Assembly: GCF_000260715.1 (NCBI RefSeq)
Contig: NC_017834.1
Span: forward strand, 620,001-684,000
Length of the DNA stretch: 64,000 nucleotides
Reading direction: 5' to 3'
Source: Bifidobacterium animalis subsp. animalis ATCC 25527
Lineage (GTDB): Bacteria; Actinomycetota; Actinomycetes; Actinomycetales; Bifidobacteriaceae
A program made the position numbers and the translations under genes. Positions 30,940 through 39,381 of the stretch are shown one piece after another (positions within the stretch are counted from its first letter, which is position 1; every line of letters begins with the position of its first letter). The notes under the pieces are model-generated. The model saw only the letters and a program-made list of their open reading frames with translations. It did no database searches and was not told the DNA's origin.

Positions 30940-32757
30940 ATGACCAAAGCTCTTCGAATGTCCACATTGTTCCTGCGCACGCTGCGTGAAGACCCCGCAG
31001 ACGCAGACGTCGATTCCGCAAAGTTGCTCCAGCGAGCAGGCTATATTCGCAAGGCCGCCCCAGGCATCTGGACGTGGCTGCCGCTCGGCCTCGCCGTTCT
31101 CAACAAGATCGAAGATATCATTCGCGAGGAGATCAACGGCATTGGCGCACAGGAAGTGCACTTCCCGGCTCTGCTGCCGCGCGAGCCGTACGAAGCGACG
31201 CACCGTTGGGAGGAGTACGGCGACAACATCTTCCGCCTGAAGGACCGCCATGAGGCGGATTACCTGCTTGCACCGACGCATGAGGAGATGTTCACGCTGC
31301 TCGTCAAGGACATGTACTCGTCGTACAAGGACCTGCCGGTGACGCTCTACCAGATCCAGACGAAGTACCGCGACGAGTTCCGCCCCCGCGCGGGTCTGAT
31401 TCGCGGCCGTGAGTTCATTATGAAGGATGCCTACTCGTTCACGGTGGACGAGGAGGGCATGCGCCAGGCGTACATGGATGAGCGCGGTGCATATGAGCGC
31501 ATCTTCCAGCGTCTCGACTTGAAGTATGTGCCGGTGTTCGCGATGTCGGGCCCAATGGGAGGCTCCGCTTCCGAGGAGTTCCTGGCGCCGATGCCGATTG
31601 GTGAGGATACGTTCGCGCTGGCCCCCTCCGGCAAGGCTTGGAACGTGGAGGCCCTGCACACGCCGGCTGTCGAGGCCGTGGATTGTTCGCAGACCCCGGA
31701 TGCAACCAAGCGGGCCACGCCGAACGCGCGCACGATCGACGAGATGATCGCGTTCGCGAATGCCGAATACCCGCGCGAGGATGGCCGTGACTGGCAGGGC
31801 TCAGACATTCTCAAGAACGTCGTCATCGCCGTCAAGCATGCCGAGGACGACGAGCATGACGAACCGTGGCGCGAACTGGTGGTTGTGGGCATTCCAGGAG
31901 ACCGTACGATCGACATGAAGCGCTTGGAGGCGCAGTTCGCCCCAGCCGAGCTCGAGGAGGCCACTGAAGACGACCTCAAGGCGCATCCGGAGTTGGTACG
32001 TGGCTATATCGGACCGATGGGCTTCGGCCCGCAGGCGCGGGGAGACGACGAGATGGCCGAGACATTGCGGTACCTGATCGATGCGCACGTGGCTGAAGGC
32101 TCTGCATGGTTCACCGGTGCCGACGAGGAGGGCGTGGATTACTACGACCTCGTGTATGGCCGCGATTTCAAGGCCGATGGCGTGGTGGAGGCCGTTCAGG
32201 TGCGAGACGGCGACATGAGCCCGGATGGCTCAGGCCCGCTCAGCTTCGAGCGTGGTGTGGAGATTGGCCAGGTGTTCCAGCTCGGTCTCAAGTATTCCGA
32301 GGCACTCGACCTCAAGGTGCTCAACCAGAACGGCAAGACAGTGCCAGTGTGGATGGGCTGCTACGGCATCGGCGTGAGCCGTGTGCTTGCCTGCATCGCC
32401 GAGACGCACCATGACGACAAGGGTCTGGCATGGCCGATGAACATCGCCCCTGCCCAGGTGCATGTGATGGCCACCGGCAAGGATGAAGCGGCATTCGAAG
32501 CCGCCGAGAGGCTGGTCGATGAGCTTTCGGCGAATGGTATCGAGGTGCTCTACGACGACCGCAGGAAGGTCTCGCCGGGTGTCAAGTTCAAGGACGCCGA
32601 GCTCATCGGTGTGCCGATCGTCGCCGTCGCAGGACGCGATACGGTGAACAACGGCACGATTGAGGTTCGTGATCGTGACGGTTCCAACAGTGAGAACATC
32701 AGCATCGATTCGGTGGCGCAGGTGATCGTCGACCGCGTGCATGAGGCATTGAAGTAG
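30940..32757 (+). CDS. proS: Prolyl-tRNA synthetase (bacterial type)
   Basis: 605 residues. Class II synthetase of the long bacterial type: motif 1 near ATHRWEEYGD, motif 2 KYRDEFRPRAGLIRGREFIMKDAYSF, an inserted YbaK-like editing domain (about residues 225-400), motif 3 GCYGIGVSRVLACI, and the C-terminal anticodon-binding domain ending ALK. It charges tRNA-Pro and edits misacylated alanine. Start: ATG 30940 after TTGAAGGGT; ATG 30958 (MSTLFL) is the alternative. A -10-like CATAAT at 30925-30930 puts the start of transcription very close to the ATG. Confidence 0.96.
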   Translation: MTKALRMSTLFLRTLREDPADADVDSAKLLQRAGYIRKAAPGIWTWLPLGLAVLNKIEDIIREEINGIGAQEVHFPALLPREPYEATHRWEEYGDNIFRLKDRHEADYLLAPTHEEMFTLLVKDMYSSYKDLPVTLYQIQTKYRDEFRPRAGLIRGREFIMKDAYSFTVDEEGMRQAYMDERGAYERIFQRLDLKYVPVFAMSGPMGGSASEEFLAPMPIGEDTFALAPSGKAWNVEALHTPAVEAVDCSQTPDATKRATPNARTIDEMIAFANAEYPREDGRDWQGSDILKNVVIAVKHAEDDEHDEPWRELVVVGIPGDRTIDMKRLEAQFAPAELEEATEDDLKAHPELVRGYIGPMGFGPQARGDDEMAETLRYLIDAHVAEGSAWFTGADEEGVDYYDLVYGRDFKADGVVEAVQVRDGDMSPDGSGPLSFERGVEIGQVFQLGLKYSEALDLKVLNQNGKTVPVWMGCYGIGVSRVLACIAETHHDDKGLAWPMNIAPAQVHVMATGKDEAAFEAAERLVDELSANGIEVLYDDRRKVSPGVKFKDAELIGVPIVAVAGRDTVNNGTIEVRDRDGSNSENISIDSVAQVIVDRVHEALK

Positions 32758-32781
32758 GTCAAGGCGAAATATGTGGCAAAT

Positions 32782-32803
32782 GGGCTCCGGGAAACCGGGG
32801 CCC
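32782..32803 (+). terminator. proS terminator hairpin
   Basis: GGGCTCCGG/CCGGGGCCC (nine pairs with one G-T, GAAA loop) lies 25 bases after the stop; the outer GCGAA (32764-32768) also pairs with TTCGC (32804-32808), followed by TTT. Confidence 0.75.
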
Positions 32804-32851
32804 TTCGCTTTGCAGGCTTTCGTTCAGGGTAGATGACCAAAGTTCGGTGGA

Positions 32852-32946
32852 GTATGGTCGTTTTGCTATGCGCGTGTGAGGTGCTCGACCATACTTGCCG
32901 TGACTATGGTCGGTTTGTTATGCGCGTGTGCAGTCACCGACCATAG
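32852..32946. repeat. Two tandem hairpins with conserved loop
   Basis: Unit 1: GTATGGTCG (32852-32860) pairs with CGACCATAC (32886-32894). Unit 2: CTATGGTCGG (32904-32913) pairs with CCGACCATAG (32937-32946). Both loops hold TTTGYTATGCGCGTGTG, so stems and loop are conserved while the 9-base linker is not. They lie in the 372-base gap between proS and the ssb-like gene, which has no coding ORF. Confidence 0.75.
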
Positions 32947-32972
32947 CCAGATGCAGTATCGTCGTATATCAG

Positions 32973-33021
32973 TTATCCACTGGGGCAGCGAGCGGTGTGG
33001 ATAATGGGTCCGTTATCCACC
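32973..33021. promoter_or_regulatory. Cluster of three DnaA boxes
   Basis: TTATCCACT (32973-32981), TGTGGATAA (32996-33004, minus-strand perfect TTATCCACA) and TTATCCACC (33013-33021) lie within 49 bases. The second and third face each other and can form GTGGATAA/TTATCCAC pairing. DnaA-controlled expression of the downstream ssb-like gene is a reasonable inference. Confidence 0.65.
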
Positions 33022-33036
33022 GCTGTACCGACACGC

Positions 33037-33057
33037 CGTCCTCCGACCACAATGCCC
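33037..33057 (+). repeat. 21-nt element shared with 53483-53503
   Basis: A perfect 21-base match to the minus strand of 53483-53503 (core CCTCCGACCACAATGCC). Here it lies 72 bases before the ssb-like start codon; at the other site it lies 66 bases before the start of the hypothetical gene, in the same orientation to the gene. Both neighbourhoods carry DnaA boxes. Confidence 0.85.
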
Positions 33058-33129
33058 TGTTTGGCTTGGCACGCCGGGGCCTTTGACTGAAGATGGAACC
33101 AAGAACACATCGCACGGAAAGAGGCTTAC

Positions 33130-33849
33130 ATGGCATTACAACAAGGAGCGGTCACGATCACCGGGTATCTCGGCGCGGATCCCCAACAGTACGGCAGGAA
33201 TCCGAGTCGCCCTGCATGCACGTTCCGACTGGGGTCTACACGCAGGTATCAGGATCGCAATGGCGTATGGCAGCAACTGCCGACTACATGGCTCACCGTC
33301 AAAGCCTTTCGTGGCCTAGCGGCCAACATCATGCAATCGCTGCATAAAGGCGACCCGGCCATAGTCACCGGATTGCTCAACACCGAGCAATGGCGCGACG
33401 AGCAGGGTGTGGATCATTCACGTCTGGTGCTCGAGGCGAGCAACGTCGGTTTGGACCTGAACTACGTGGTCACGATGTCGATGCGCACGCCGCGAGAAGG
33501 GTACACGGGACAGCAGGCGCCCTCACAGATGGCATCTGACGAGCAGGGTGCCCCCATGCGTCCACAGACCCAGCAGTCTGCGGCAGCTCCTCAATCAACC
33601 CTGTCACACTCCTCCATGGCACCGGGCGATGACGGAGGCAATTCCGCGGATCCCTTCAACCAGATGCCGCCGGATTGCATGCCTCCCGATGCCGCTGCGA
33701 GCATGCCACAGCAAGGGGATCAACGGGATGCAGCCGTGGAGCCATCGGCAGGCAACGGGATGCCGCCCCCGGATTTGGAACACGGTTGCGCAACCGACAC
33801 GACGAACCCGCGAAAGGGGGTGAGGCCTGAGGATCAAGACGAATTCTAA
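33130..33849 (+). CDS. Single-stranded DNA-binding protein (second-type SSB paralogue)
   Basis: 239 residues. The OB-fold SSB domain is in the first ~115 residues (TITGYLGADPQQYGR, ACTFRLGSTRRYQDRNGVW, WLTVKAFRGLAANIMQSLHKGDPAIVTGLL, then LVLEASNVGLDLNY). The rest is a long Gln/Pro/Met/Asp-rich tail of low complexity, ending EDQDEF, an acidic tip resembling but not identical to the usual DDDIPF-type end. The ribosome site GAAAGAGGCTTAC precedes the ATG. It stands alone, not beside rpsF-rpsR, so it is unlikely to be the main replicative SSB; a role in repair or DNA uptake is inference. The leader carries DnaA boxes. Confidence 0.85.
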   Translation: MALQQGAVTITGYLGADPQQYGRNPSRPACTFRLGSTRRYQDRNGVWQQLPTTWLTVKAFRGLAANIMQSLHKGDPAIVTGLLNTEQWRDEQGVDHSRLVLEASNVGLDLNYVVTMSMRTPREGYTGQQAPSQMASDEQGAPMRPQTQQSAAAPQSTLSHSSMAPGDDGGNSADPFNQMPPDCMPPDAAASMPQQGDQRDAAVEPSAGNGMPPPDLEHGCATDTTNPRKGVRPEDQDEF

Positions 33850-33865
33850 TCGCTGCACCTGTTTT

Positions 33866-33905
33866 CATATGGTTGTGGGGCCCGTACGGGCCCCACAACC
33901 ATATG
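33866..33905. terminator. 40-bp perfect palindrome, bidirectional terminator
   Basis: A perfect palindrome with 20-base arms (CATATGGTTGTGGGGCCC and its complement) sits between the convergent ssb-like and pepO genes. Preceding TTTT on one side and short T content on the other fit a two-way transcription stop. Confidence 0.85.
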
Positions 33906-33937
33906 TGGCCAATGCTCATTGGCAAGCCTGCCAGAGA

Positions 33938-36019
33938 CTACCAGATGCGCACGCGTTCCTCCGGCTTGAGCCACATGCGGTCGTTGTCGGTAACGCCGAA
34001 CGCCTTGTAGAACAGGTTCACGTTGCGCGCGATGCCATTCGTACGGTCCTCGGCGGGGGAGTGCGGGTCGATCTGCAGGTACTGCTCTGCGAGCTCATCG
34101 CGCATCTTCGTTCGCCAGATCTGTGCGTACCCGAGGAAGAAGCGCTGCAATCCGCTGAAGCCGTCGATCTCGGGGGACATCTCCAATGCTCCTTCGATGC
34201 CGGACGGCGAGGCATCGACAGGCAGCCCGTGCTGCTCGTCCAGCGCGAAGGCATAGGCCTTCAATGCGATGTTGACGCCACTGAGATCGCCTATGTTCTC
34301 GCCAATCGTAAGTGCGCCGTTGACATGCGGCATCTTGTCGGGGTCGTCGGCGTACTTCTCGCGCAGCTGCACCGGCACGAACTCGTCGTACTGGTCGATA
34401 AGCGCTTGCGTGAGCTGCTTGAAATGCTTGCGGTCCTCGTCGGTCCACCAATCCTCGAGTTTGCCACTGCCGTTGAACTGGGAGCCCTGGTCGTCGAAGC
34501 CGTGGCCGATCTCATGGCCGATCACGGTGCCGATGCCGCCGTAGTTCACGGCATCCTCGGCCTGCGGATTGAAGAACGGGGGTTGCAGAATGGCGGCTGG
34601 GAACACGATGATATTACGGGTGGGCTCGTAGTACGCGTTCACCGTCTGCGGGTTCATGAGCCATTCGCCCTTGTTCACAGGCTTGCCGCTCTTCGAAACC
34701 TGATAGCCGAATTCATAGACGGCCGCTGCCCTCATGTTGTCCATGAGCGGGGCATCGGCATGCACGTCGAGCGCTGTGTAGTCGCGCCAATCGTCGGGGT
34801 AGCCGATGTACGGCTCGAAGGAGTTGAGCTTGTCGAGTGCCTTGCGCTTGGTCTCCTCGCCCAGCCAGTCGCTGTTCACAATCGAGATGTGGTAGGCCTG
34901 AATGAGGTTGCTCACCAGTTCCTGCATGCGCTTCTTCGACGATTCCGGGAAATGCAGCTTCACATAGACCTTGCCGACGTCTTCGCCACATATGCCGTTG
35001 ACGAGCGAGACGCCACGCTTCCACCGATCGCGCTGCTGCTTCGTGCCGGAAAGAACCTGCCCGTAGAACGAGAAGTTCGTCTTGTCGAACGCGGAGCTCA
35101 GCATGCTCGCGTTATCGATGATCACATGCACGCGCGCCCACAGCTTCAGGTCGTCGAGGCTCGCTGCAGCCCAGAATCCGTCAAGGCCGGTGACGAAGCT
35201 CGGCTCGTCCACAATGATGTCCGCGAAGGCCCCGAGCGTGTCAACCGGCATCGTGCGGGCGGCATGCGAGGTGTCATAACTCTTCTGCACGGCCTTGATC
35301 CAACGCTCGATGTCGAAATGGCTGAACATGGCCTTGAGCTCGTCGAAAGTGGTGGGATTGTTCGTCGCCTGCGGGTCCCTCGTCTTCACATTGTCCCAAT
35401 GGTGCGAGGCGATGCGCGTCTCGACGTCGAGGAACCGCTCGGCCAGCTCCTGGGCCTTCTCCTCGTCATCGGCGTAGCCGGCGTTGCGCAGCTGCTTCGC
35501 GACCATCGACACATACTCCTGCCGGATCTGCGCATGATGATCCTCGCGGTAGTATGCTTCGTCGGGCAGTCCGATGCCGCCCTGACCGAGGTAGAGCACA
35601 TTCGTCTCAGGGTGGTTCATGTCGCCGAATACGCTGAAGCCGAAGAGATCCGGGCCGCCGAACGGACTCAGCCGTCCGAGCACGTCGATGAGCCCCTCTT
35701 TCGTTTGGGCTTCGTCAATGGCGATGAGATCGGCGCGAATCGGCTCGATTCCAGCCGCTTCAATCGCGTCGGTGTCGAGGAACGAATGGTACAGCGCCTT
35801 CGATTTCGACGCCTCCTCGGAATCCGTTTCGAGAATGTCGCGAATCTGCTCCTCGGCGTTTTCCGACAGTCGATTGAAGGAACCGTAGCTGGAGCGGTCA
35901 TCGGGAAGACGGTACGTGTCGATCCACGGACCGTTCACATAGCGGAAGAGATCGTCCTTGGGTGAGATCACGGCGGAGAACGAGGCCGGATCGATGCCTG
36001 ATTGCAAAGTGGTATCCAT
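33938..36019 (-). CDS. pepO: M13-family metallopeptidase (PepO/neprilysin type)
   Basis: 693 residues, zinc endopeptidase of the M13 family. The zinc motif HEIGH is at 502-506 (GHEIGHGFDDQG), the third ligand region is ENIGDLSG near 563, and NAYY (461-464) upstream of it is the substrate-binding Asn/Ala/Tyr segment. No signal peptide or membrane anchor, so cytoplasmic, as in other actinobacterial and lactic PepO; it likely degrades imported peptides. The ends are typical (VRIW at the C terminus, equivalent to the family VW). A -10-like TATAGT (36033-36028) lies 8 bases before the ATG and no clear ribosome site is present, suggesting a leaderless transcript. Confidence 0.93.
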   Translation of the reverse strand: MDTTLQSGIDPASFSAVISPKDDLFRYVNGPWIDTYRLPDDRSSYGSFNRLSENAEEQIRDILETDSEEASKSKALYHSFLDTDAIEAAGIEPIRADLIAIDEAQTKEGLIDVLGRLSPFGGPDLFGFSVFGDMNHPETNVLYLGQGGIGLPDEAYYREDHHAQIRQEYVSMVAKQLRNAGYADDEEKAQELAERFLDVETRIASHHWDNVKTRDPQATNNPTTFDELKAMFSHFDIERWIKAVQKSYDTSHAARTMPVDTLGAFADIIVDEPSFVTGLDGFWAAASLDDLKLWARVHVIIDNASMLSSAFDKTNFSFYGQVLSGTKQQRDRWKRGVSLVNGICGEDVGKVYVKLHFPESSKKRMQELVSNLIQAYHISIVNSDWLGEETKRKALDKLNSFEPYIGYPDDWRDYTALDVHADAPLMDNMRAAAVYEFGYQVSKSGKPVNKGEWLMNPQTVNAYYEPTRNIIVFPAAILQPPFFNPQAEDAVNYGGIGTVIGHEIGHGFDDQGSQFNGSGKLEDWWTDEDRKHFKQLTQALIDQYDEFVPVQLREKYADDPDKMPHVNGALTIGENIGDLSGVNIALKAYAFALDEQHGLPVDASPSGIEGALEMSPEIDGFSGLQRFFLGYAQIWRTKMRDELAEQYLQIDPHSPAEDRTNGIARNVNLFYKAFGVTDNDRMWLKPEERVRIW

Positions 36020-36268
36020 AACTTCACACTATAGATGTTTCCCGACAGCGCGGTATTGGGTCACGGCGGCGAATCTGCCGCTCGCGCAAGCCAAATGGGA
36101 CATATTTCTCGTCCGAAGTCAACTACGCTCGTTGGAGAATACACGCGCGAAACTGTGCAAACAAGCCGCAGATAGACAACACTGTAAGTAAACATATCCG
36201 CGAATGCAGTCGCCATGCCGGAAAGCATCCGGAGCGCCAGTGCGTTCAGAGAATCTGAAGGAGGAGAT

Positions 36269-36889
36269 ATGTCGGAACCAAATCCGCAATATCAAGACCA
36301 GCAATACAACCAAAGCCCATTCCGCCTGTTTGAGGGAATGCTGCCGACCGGCGCGAAGAACCTCGTGCGCGGCGCATACGGCGTCATCGGCGTCGCCGCG
36401 CTCGCATTGGGCATCTGCCTGCTCGTGTGGCCGGGCGTCACGCTCAAGGTGGCCGCCATCGTGCTCGGCATCTACTTCCTCATCTCGGGCGTCGTGCGCA
36501 TCGTCAGCTCGCTCGTTGAAATGGGACTGCCCGCCGGCTGGAGGATCCTCGGCGTGCTCATCGGCATCATCCTCGTGATCGGCGGCATCGTCATCTTCAA
36601 GAACGTCACGATGTCCACCGCCATGCTGGCCATCATGTTCACGCTCATCGTGGGTATCTGCTGGATCATGGAGGGCGTGATGGCACTCGCCGAATCGTGG
36701 AGCGTGCCAAGCTCGGGCTGGGCGATCGCCTACGCGATCATCTCGATCATCGCCGGCTTCGTGCTGCTGTGCATGCCGATGGCGTCCACGCTGTGGCTGA
36801 TCATCTTCGGCGGCTGCGCAATGGTGGTCATGGGCATCTGCGCGATTGTGCGTGCCTTCACCTTCGGCCGCGTGAAGAAGAACAACTGA
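36269..36889 (+). CDS. HdeD-like (DUF308) membrane protein
   Basis: 206 residues from ATG 36269 (GAAGGAGGAGAT upstream). A hydrophilic N-terminal ~28 residues rich in Gln/Asn (NPQYQDQQYNQ) is followed by six predicted membrane helices in three pairs with the repeated GI..L..G pattern of DUF308/HdeD proteins. The C terminus is short and basic (FGRVKKNN). HdeD of E. coli is linked to acid resistance; whether that holds here is unknown. It stands alone, with a strong terminator after it. Confidence 0.85.
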   Translation: MSEPNPQYQDQQYNQSPFRLFEGMLPTGAKNLVRGAYGVIGVAALALGICLLVWPGVTLKVAAIVLGIYFLISGVVRIVSSLVEMGLPAGWRILGVLIGIILVIGGIVIFKNVTMSTAMLAIMFTLIVGICWIMEGVMALAESWSVPSSGWAIAYAIISIIAGFVLLCMPMASTLWLIIFGGCAMVVMGICAIVRAFTFGRVKKNN

Positions 36890-36903
36890 AACTCCTCACG
36901 AAT

Positions 36904-36944
36904 ATATGCGAAACCCGGTGCCATATGCGCCGGGTTTCGCATAT
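36904..36944. terminator. Terminator between HdeD-like gene and map
   Basis: A 15-pair perfect stem (ATATGCGAAACCCGG with its complement) and an 11-base loop. Confidence 0.85.
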
Positions 36945-37039
36945 CTGCGCGAATATACGCAGCGTCTCCCATTACAATGTAAGGCGTGCAGATTAGTCTG
37001 AAAACGGTTTGGCAAAAGCTTGCTGGAAAAGAGAACACG

Positions 37040-37843
37040 ATGATCGAATTGAAGACACCCCAGGAGATCGAGGAAATGAAGCCGGCCGGCCATTTCGTCG
37101 GCAGCATTCTCAACGAGCTGCGTGAGAAGACCAAGGTGGGCACGAACCTGCTGGAGATCGATGAGATCGTGCACAAGCGCATTGCCGACAGGAAGGGCGC
37201 GCAATCCTGCTACGTCGACTACGCGCCGGACTTCGGCACGGGACCGTTCGCCCATTACATCTGCATTTCGGTCAACGATGCGGTGCTGCACGGTGTGCCG
37301 TATGACTACACGCTCAAAGACGGCGATCTGGTCAGCCTCGACCTCGCCATCAGTGTCGACGGCTGGGTGGGCGACTCGGCCATCAGCTTCGTGGTTGGCA
37401 AAGACAAGGATCCAAGCGACCTGCGTCTCATCAAGTCCACCGAAGAGGCGCTCGCCGCGGGCATCGCCGAAGCCATTCCCGGCAACCGTCTGGGTGATAT
37501 CTCCCACGCGATCGGCGAAGTGGCGACCGAATACGGCTACCCGGTGAACCTCGAATTCGGCGGCCATGGCGTCGGCCACATCATGCACGGCGACCCGCAT
37601 GTGCCCAACGACGGCAAGGCACACCACGGCTACAAGCTGCGTCCGGGTCTCGTCATCGCCATTGAGCCATGGTTCATGAAGACCACCGACGAGATCTTCC
37701 AGGACCAGCGAGACGGATGGACGCTGCGTTCGGTGGACGGCTCGCGTGGTGCCCATAGCGAGCACACGATCGCCATCACCGAGAACGGACCGATTGTGCT
37801 CACTGCACGCGAGGGTGATCCGCTGTCGAAGCTCTACAACTGA
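37040..37843 (+). CDS. map: Methionine aminopeptidase, type I
   Basis: 267 residues from ATG 37040, where the family N terminus begins (MIELKTPQEIEEMKPAG) after the site GGAAAAGAGAACAC. It removes the initiator Met from new proteins. The metal ligands are in the usual order: VSLDLAISVDGWVGDSA (two Asp), FGGHGVGHIMHGDPHVPN (His), IEPWF (Glu) and the C-terminal SEHTIAIT followed by Glu. A plain terminator follows. No secretory-operon partners (adk, infA, secY) are adjacent, so this may be a second map copy. Confidence 0.95.
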   Translation: MIELKTPQEIEEMKPAGHFVGSILNELREKTKVGTNLLEIDEIVHKRIADRKGAQSCYVDYAPDFGTGPFAHYICISVNDAVLHGVPYDYTLKDGDLVSLDLAISVDGWVGDSAISFVVGKDKDPSDLRLIKSTEEALAAGIAEAIPGNRLGDISHAIGEVATEYGYPVNLEFGGHGVGHIMHGDPHVPNDGKAHHGYKLRPGLVIAIEPWFMKTTDEIFQDQRDGWTLRSVDGSRGAHSEHTIAITENGPIVLTAREGDPLSKLYN

Positions 37844-37863
37844 TCGCCACACACCTCAGACCC

Positions 37864-37889
37864 AAGCCCGCAGATCATGCGGGCTTTTT
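37864..37889 (+). terminator. map terminator
   Basis: AAGCCCGC/GCGGGCTT stem with a 7-base loop and a T run. Confidence 0.93.
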
Positions 37890-38011
37890 GCATATTCAGG
37901 CCCCGAGTACCAAGAACGCCCACTGGAATTCTGCATATACATGCATGAGATGGTATATTAAGTGCAAACTTGCGATATGAGATGGAAACGCCGCGGGCAA
38001 TGTGCGTGCCC

Positions 38012-38035
38012 TATAGTATTCGGCAAACCGAATAC
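38012..38035 (+). promoter_or_regulatory. gltA -10 with overlapping perfect inverted repeat
   Basis: The -10-like TATAGT (38012-38017) runs into GTATTCGG-CAAA-CCGAATAC (38016-38035), an eight-pair inverted repeat at the expected transcription start, 32 bases before the gltA ATG. An operator for an unknown regulator is a fair inference; no good -35 is seen. Confidence 0.45.
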
Positions 38036-38067
38036 GGCGAATGCCGACGGGCGAGTAGAGGAGAGCC

Positions 38068-39360
38068 ATGGGAGAAGCGCATCTGCATGTGGAGGCCGAC
38101 GAATTCAAGCTGCCGGTGGTCAAGGCGACCGCCGGCCCCGATGGCATCGTCATGTCGTCGCTGCGCAACAACAACTGGGTCTCCCTCGACCCGGGCTTCC
38201 TCACCACGGCACAATGCGAATCCAAGATCACGTACATCGACGGCGAGCATTCGATTCTGCGATACCGGGGCTACCCGATTGAGCAGCTGTGTGAGCAGTC
38301 GGACTTCCTTGAGGTCTCATGGCTGCTGCGCAATGGTGAGCTGCCCACACAAGCCGAGTACAACCGATTCGTGGAAGACATCAACCACCACACGATGGTG
38401 GGTGAGGATTTCCGCACGTTCATGGGCTCGTTCCCACGCGAGGCGCAGCCGATGAGTGTCATGGCCTCCGCAATCAACGCGCTCGCCACCTTCAACCCCG
38501 ACACCACCGACATCAACGATCCGGAACAGCTTGATGAGGCCGCCACGATCATTATGGCCAAGGCACGCACGGTGGTCAGCTATATTCTGCGCCGGCGTCG
38601 TGATGAGCCGATGCTCTACCCCGACTATGCGCGCGGCTACGTCGACGACTTTATTCGCATGTGCTTCGCCGTGCCATACGAACGTTTCGAATCTGATCCG
38701 CTGTATGTGCATGCGCTCGGCCGCCTGCTCATCATCCACGCTGACCATGAGCAGAACTGCTCGACGTCAGTGGTGCGCATCGCCGGCTCCGCGCACGCGA
38801 ATCTGTATTCGGCCGTCGCCGCTGGCATCAACGCGCTCTCGGGCCCACGGCATGGCGGCGCGAACGAGGCAGTGCTGCGTCAGCTCATGGCAATCCGCGA
38901 CTCCGGCATGAGCGTCAAGCAGTTCGTGGAGAAGGCGAAGGCGGAAGGCAGCCGCATCTCCGGTCTCGGCCACCGCGTGTACAAGTCGTACGATCCGCGT
39001 GCGGCCATTGCCAAGCATTATCTCGAGAAGATCATGGAGAACAAGGCGACGCTCAAACTGCTGCCAGGCGACGAACAGCTCTTTGACGTGGCGTTGCAGC
39101 TTGAAGACATCGCGCTCAACGACGACTATTTCGTCTCGCGCAACCTGTACCCGAACGTCGATTTCTACACCGGTCTCATCTACCGCGCGATCGGCTTCGG
39201 CCCCTCCATGTTCACGCCGCTGTTCGCACTCGGCCGCATCCCCGGCTGGATCGCCCAGTACCGCGAGATGCTCGCCGACCCGATGACGAAGATCGGCCGC
39301 CCGCGCCAGGTGTACACCGGTGCCGTGCTGCGTGACTACGTGCCGATGGACGAGCGGTAG
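38068..39360 (+). CDS. gltA: Citrate synthase
   Basis: 430 residues, the size of hexameric type II citrate synthases. It condenses oxaloacetate and acetyl-CoA. Catalytic segments: DHEQNCSTSVVRI with the first His, GPRHGGANEAVL with the second, and SGLGHRVYKSYDPR followed by YFVSRNLYPNVDFYTGL (Asp). Bifidobacteria lack a full TCA cycle, so the role is supply of 2-oxoglutarate for glutamate synthesis (family and genus knowledge). The ribosome site AGAGGAGAGCC precedes the ATG. It converges with rlmH. Confidence 0.96.
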   Translation: MGEAHLHVEADEFKLPVVKATAGPDGIVMSSLRNNNWVSLDPGFLTTAQCESKITYIDGEHSILRYRGYPIEQLCEQSDFLEVSWLLRNGELPTQAEYNRFVEDINHHTMVGEDFRTFMGSFPREAQPMSVMASAINALATFNPDTTDINDPEQLDEAATIIMAKARTVVSYILRRRRDEPMLYPDYARGYVDDFIRMCFAVPYERFESDPLYVHALGRLLIIHADHEQNCSTSVVRIAGSAHANLYSAVAAGINALSGPRHGGANEAVLRQLMAIRDSGMSVKQFVEKAKAEGSRISGLGHRVYKSYDPRAAIAKHYLEKIMENKATLKLLPGDEQLFDVALQLEDIALNDDYFVSRNLYPNVDFYTGLIYRAIGFGPSMFTPLFALGRIPGWIAQYREMLADPMTKIGRPRQVYTGAVLRDYVPMDER

Positions 39361-39381
39361 TCAACGCCGTTCTATTTGTGT

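Noticed and set aside
32973..33021. Chromosomal origin of replication
   Set aside because: Three DnaA boxes but no AT-rich unwinding region of note and no dnaA/dnaN/gyrB genes nearby.
33869..35965. A 698-codon open frame on the plus strand opposite pepO
   Set aside because: It is the complement of the pepO gene; the pepO product has the full M13 motifs, while this frame gives a Val/Leu/Glu-rich sequence without a recognisable domain and has no ribosome site.
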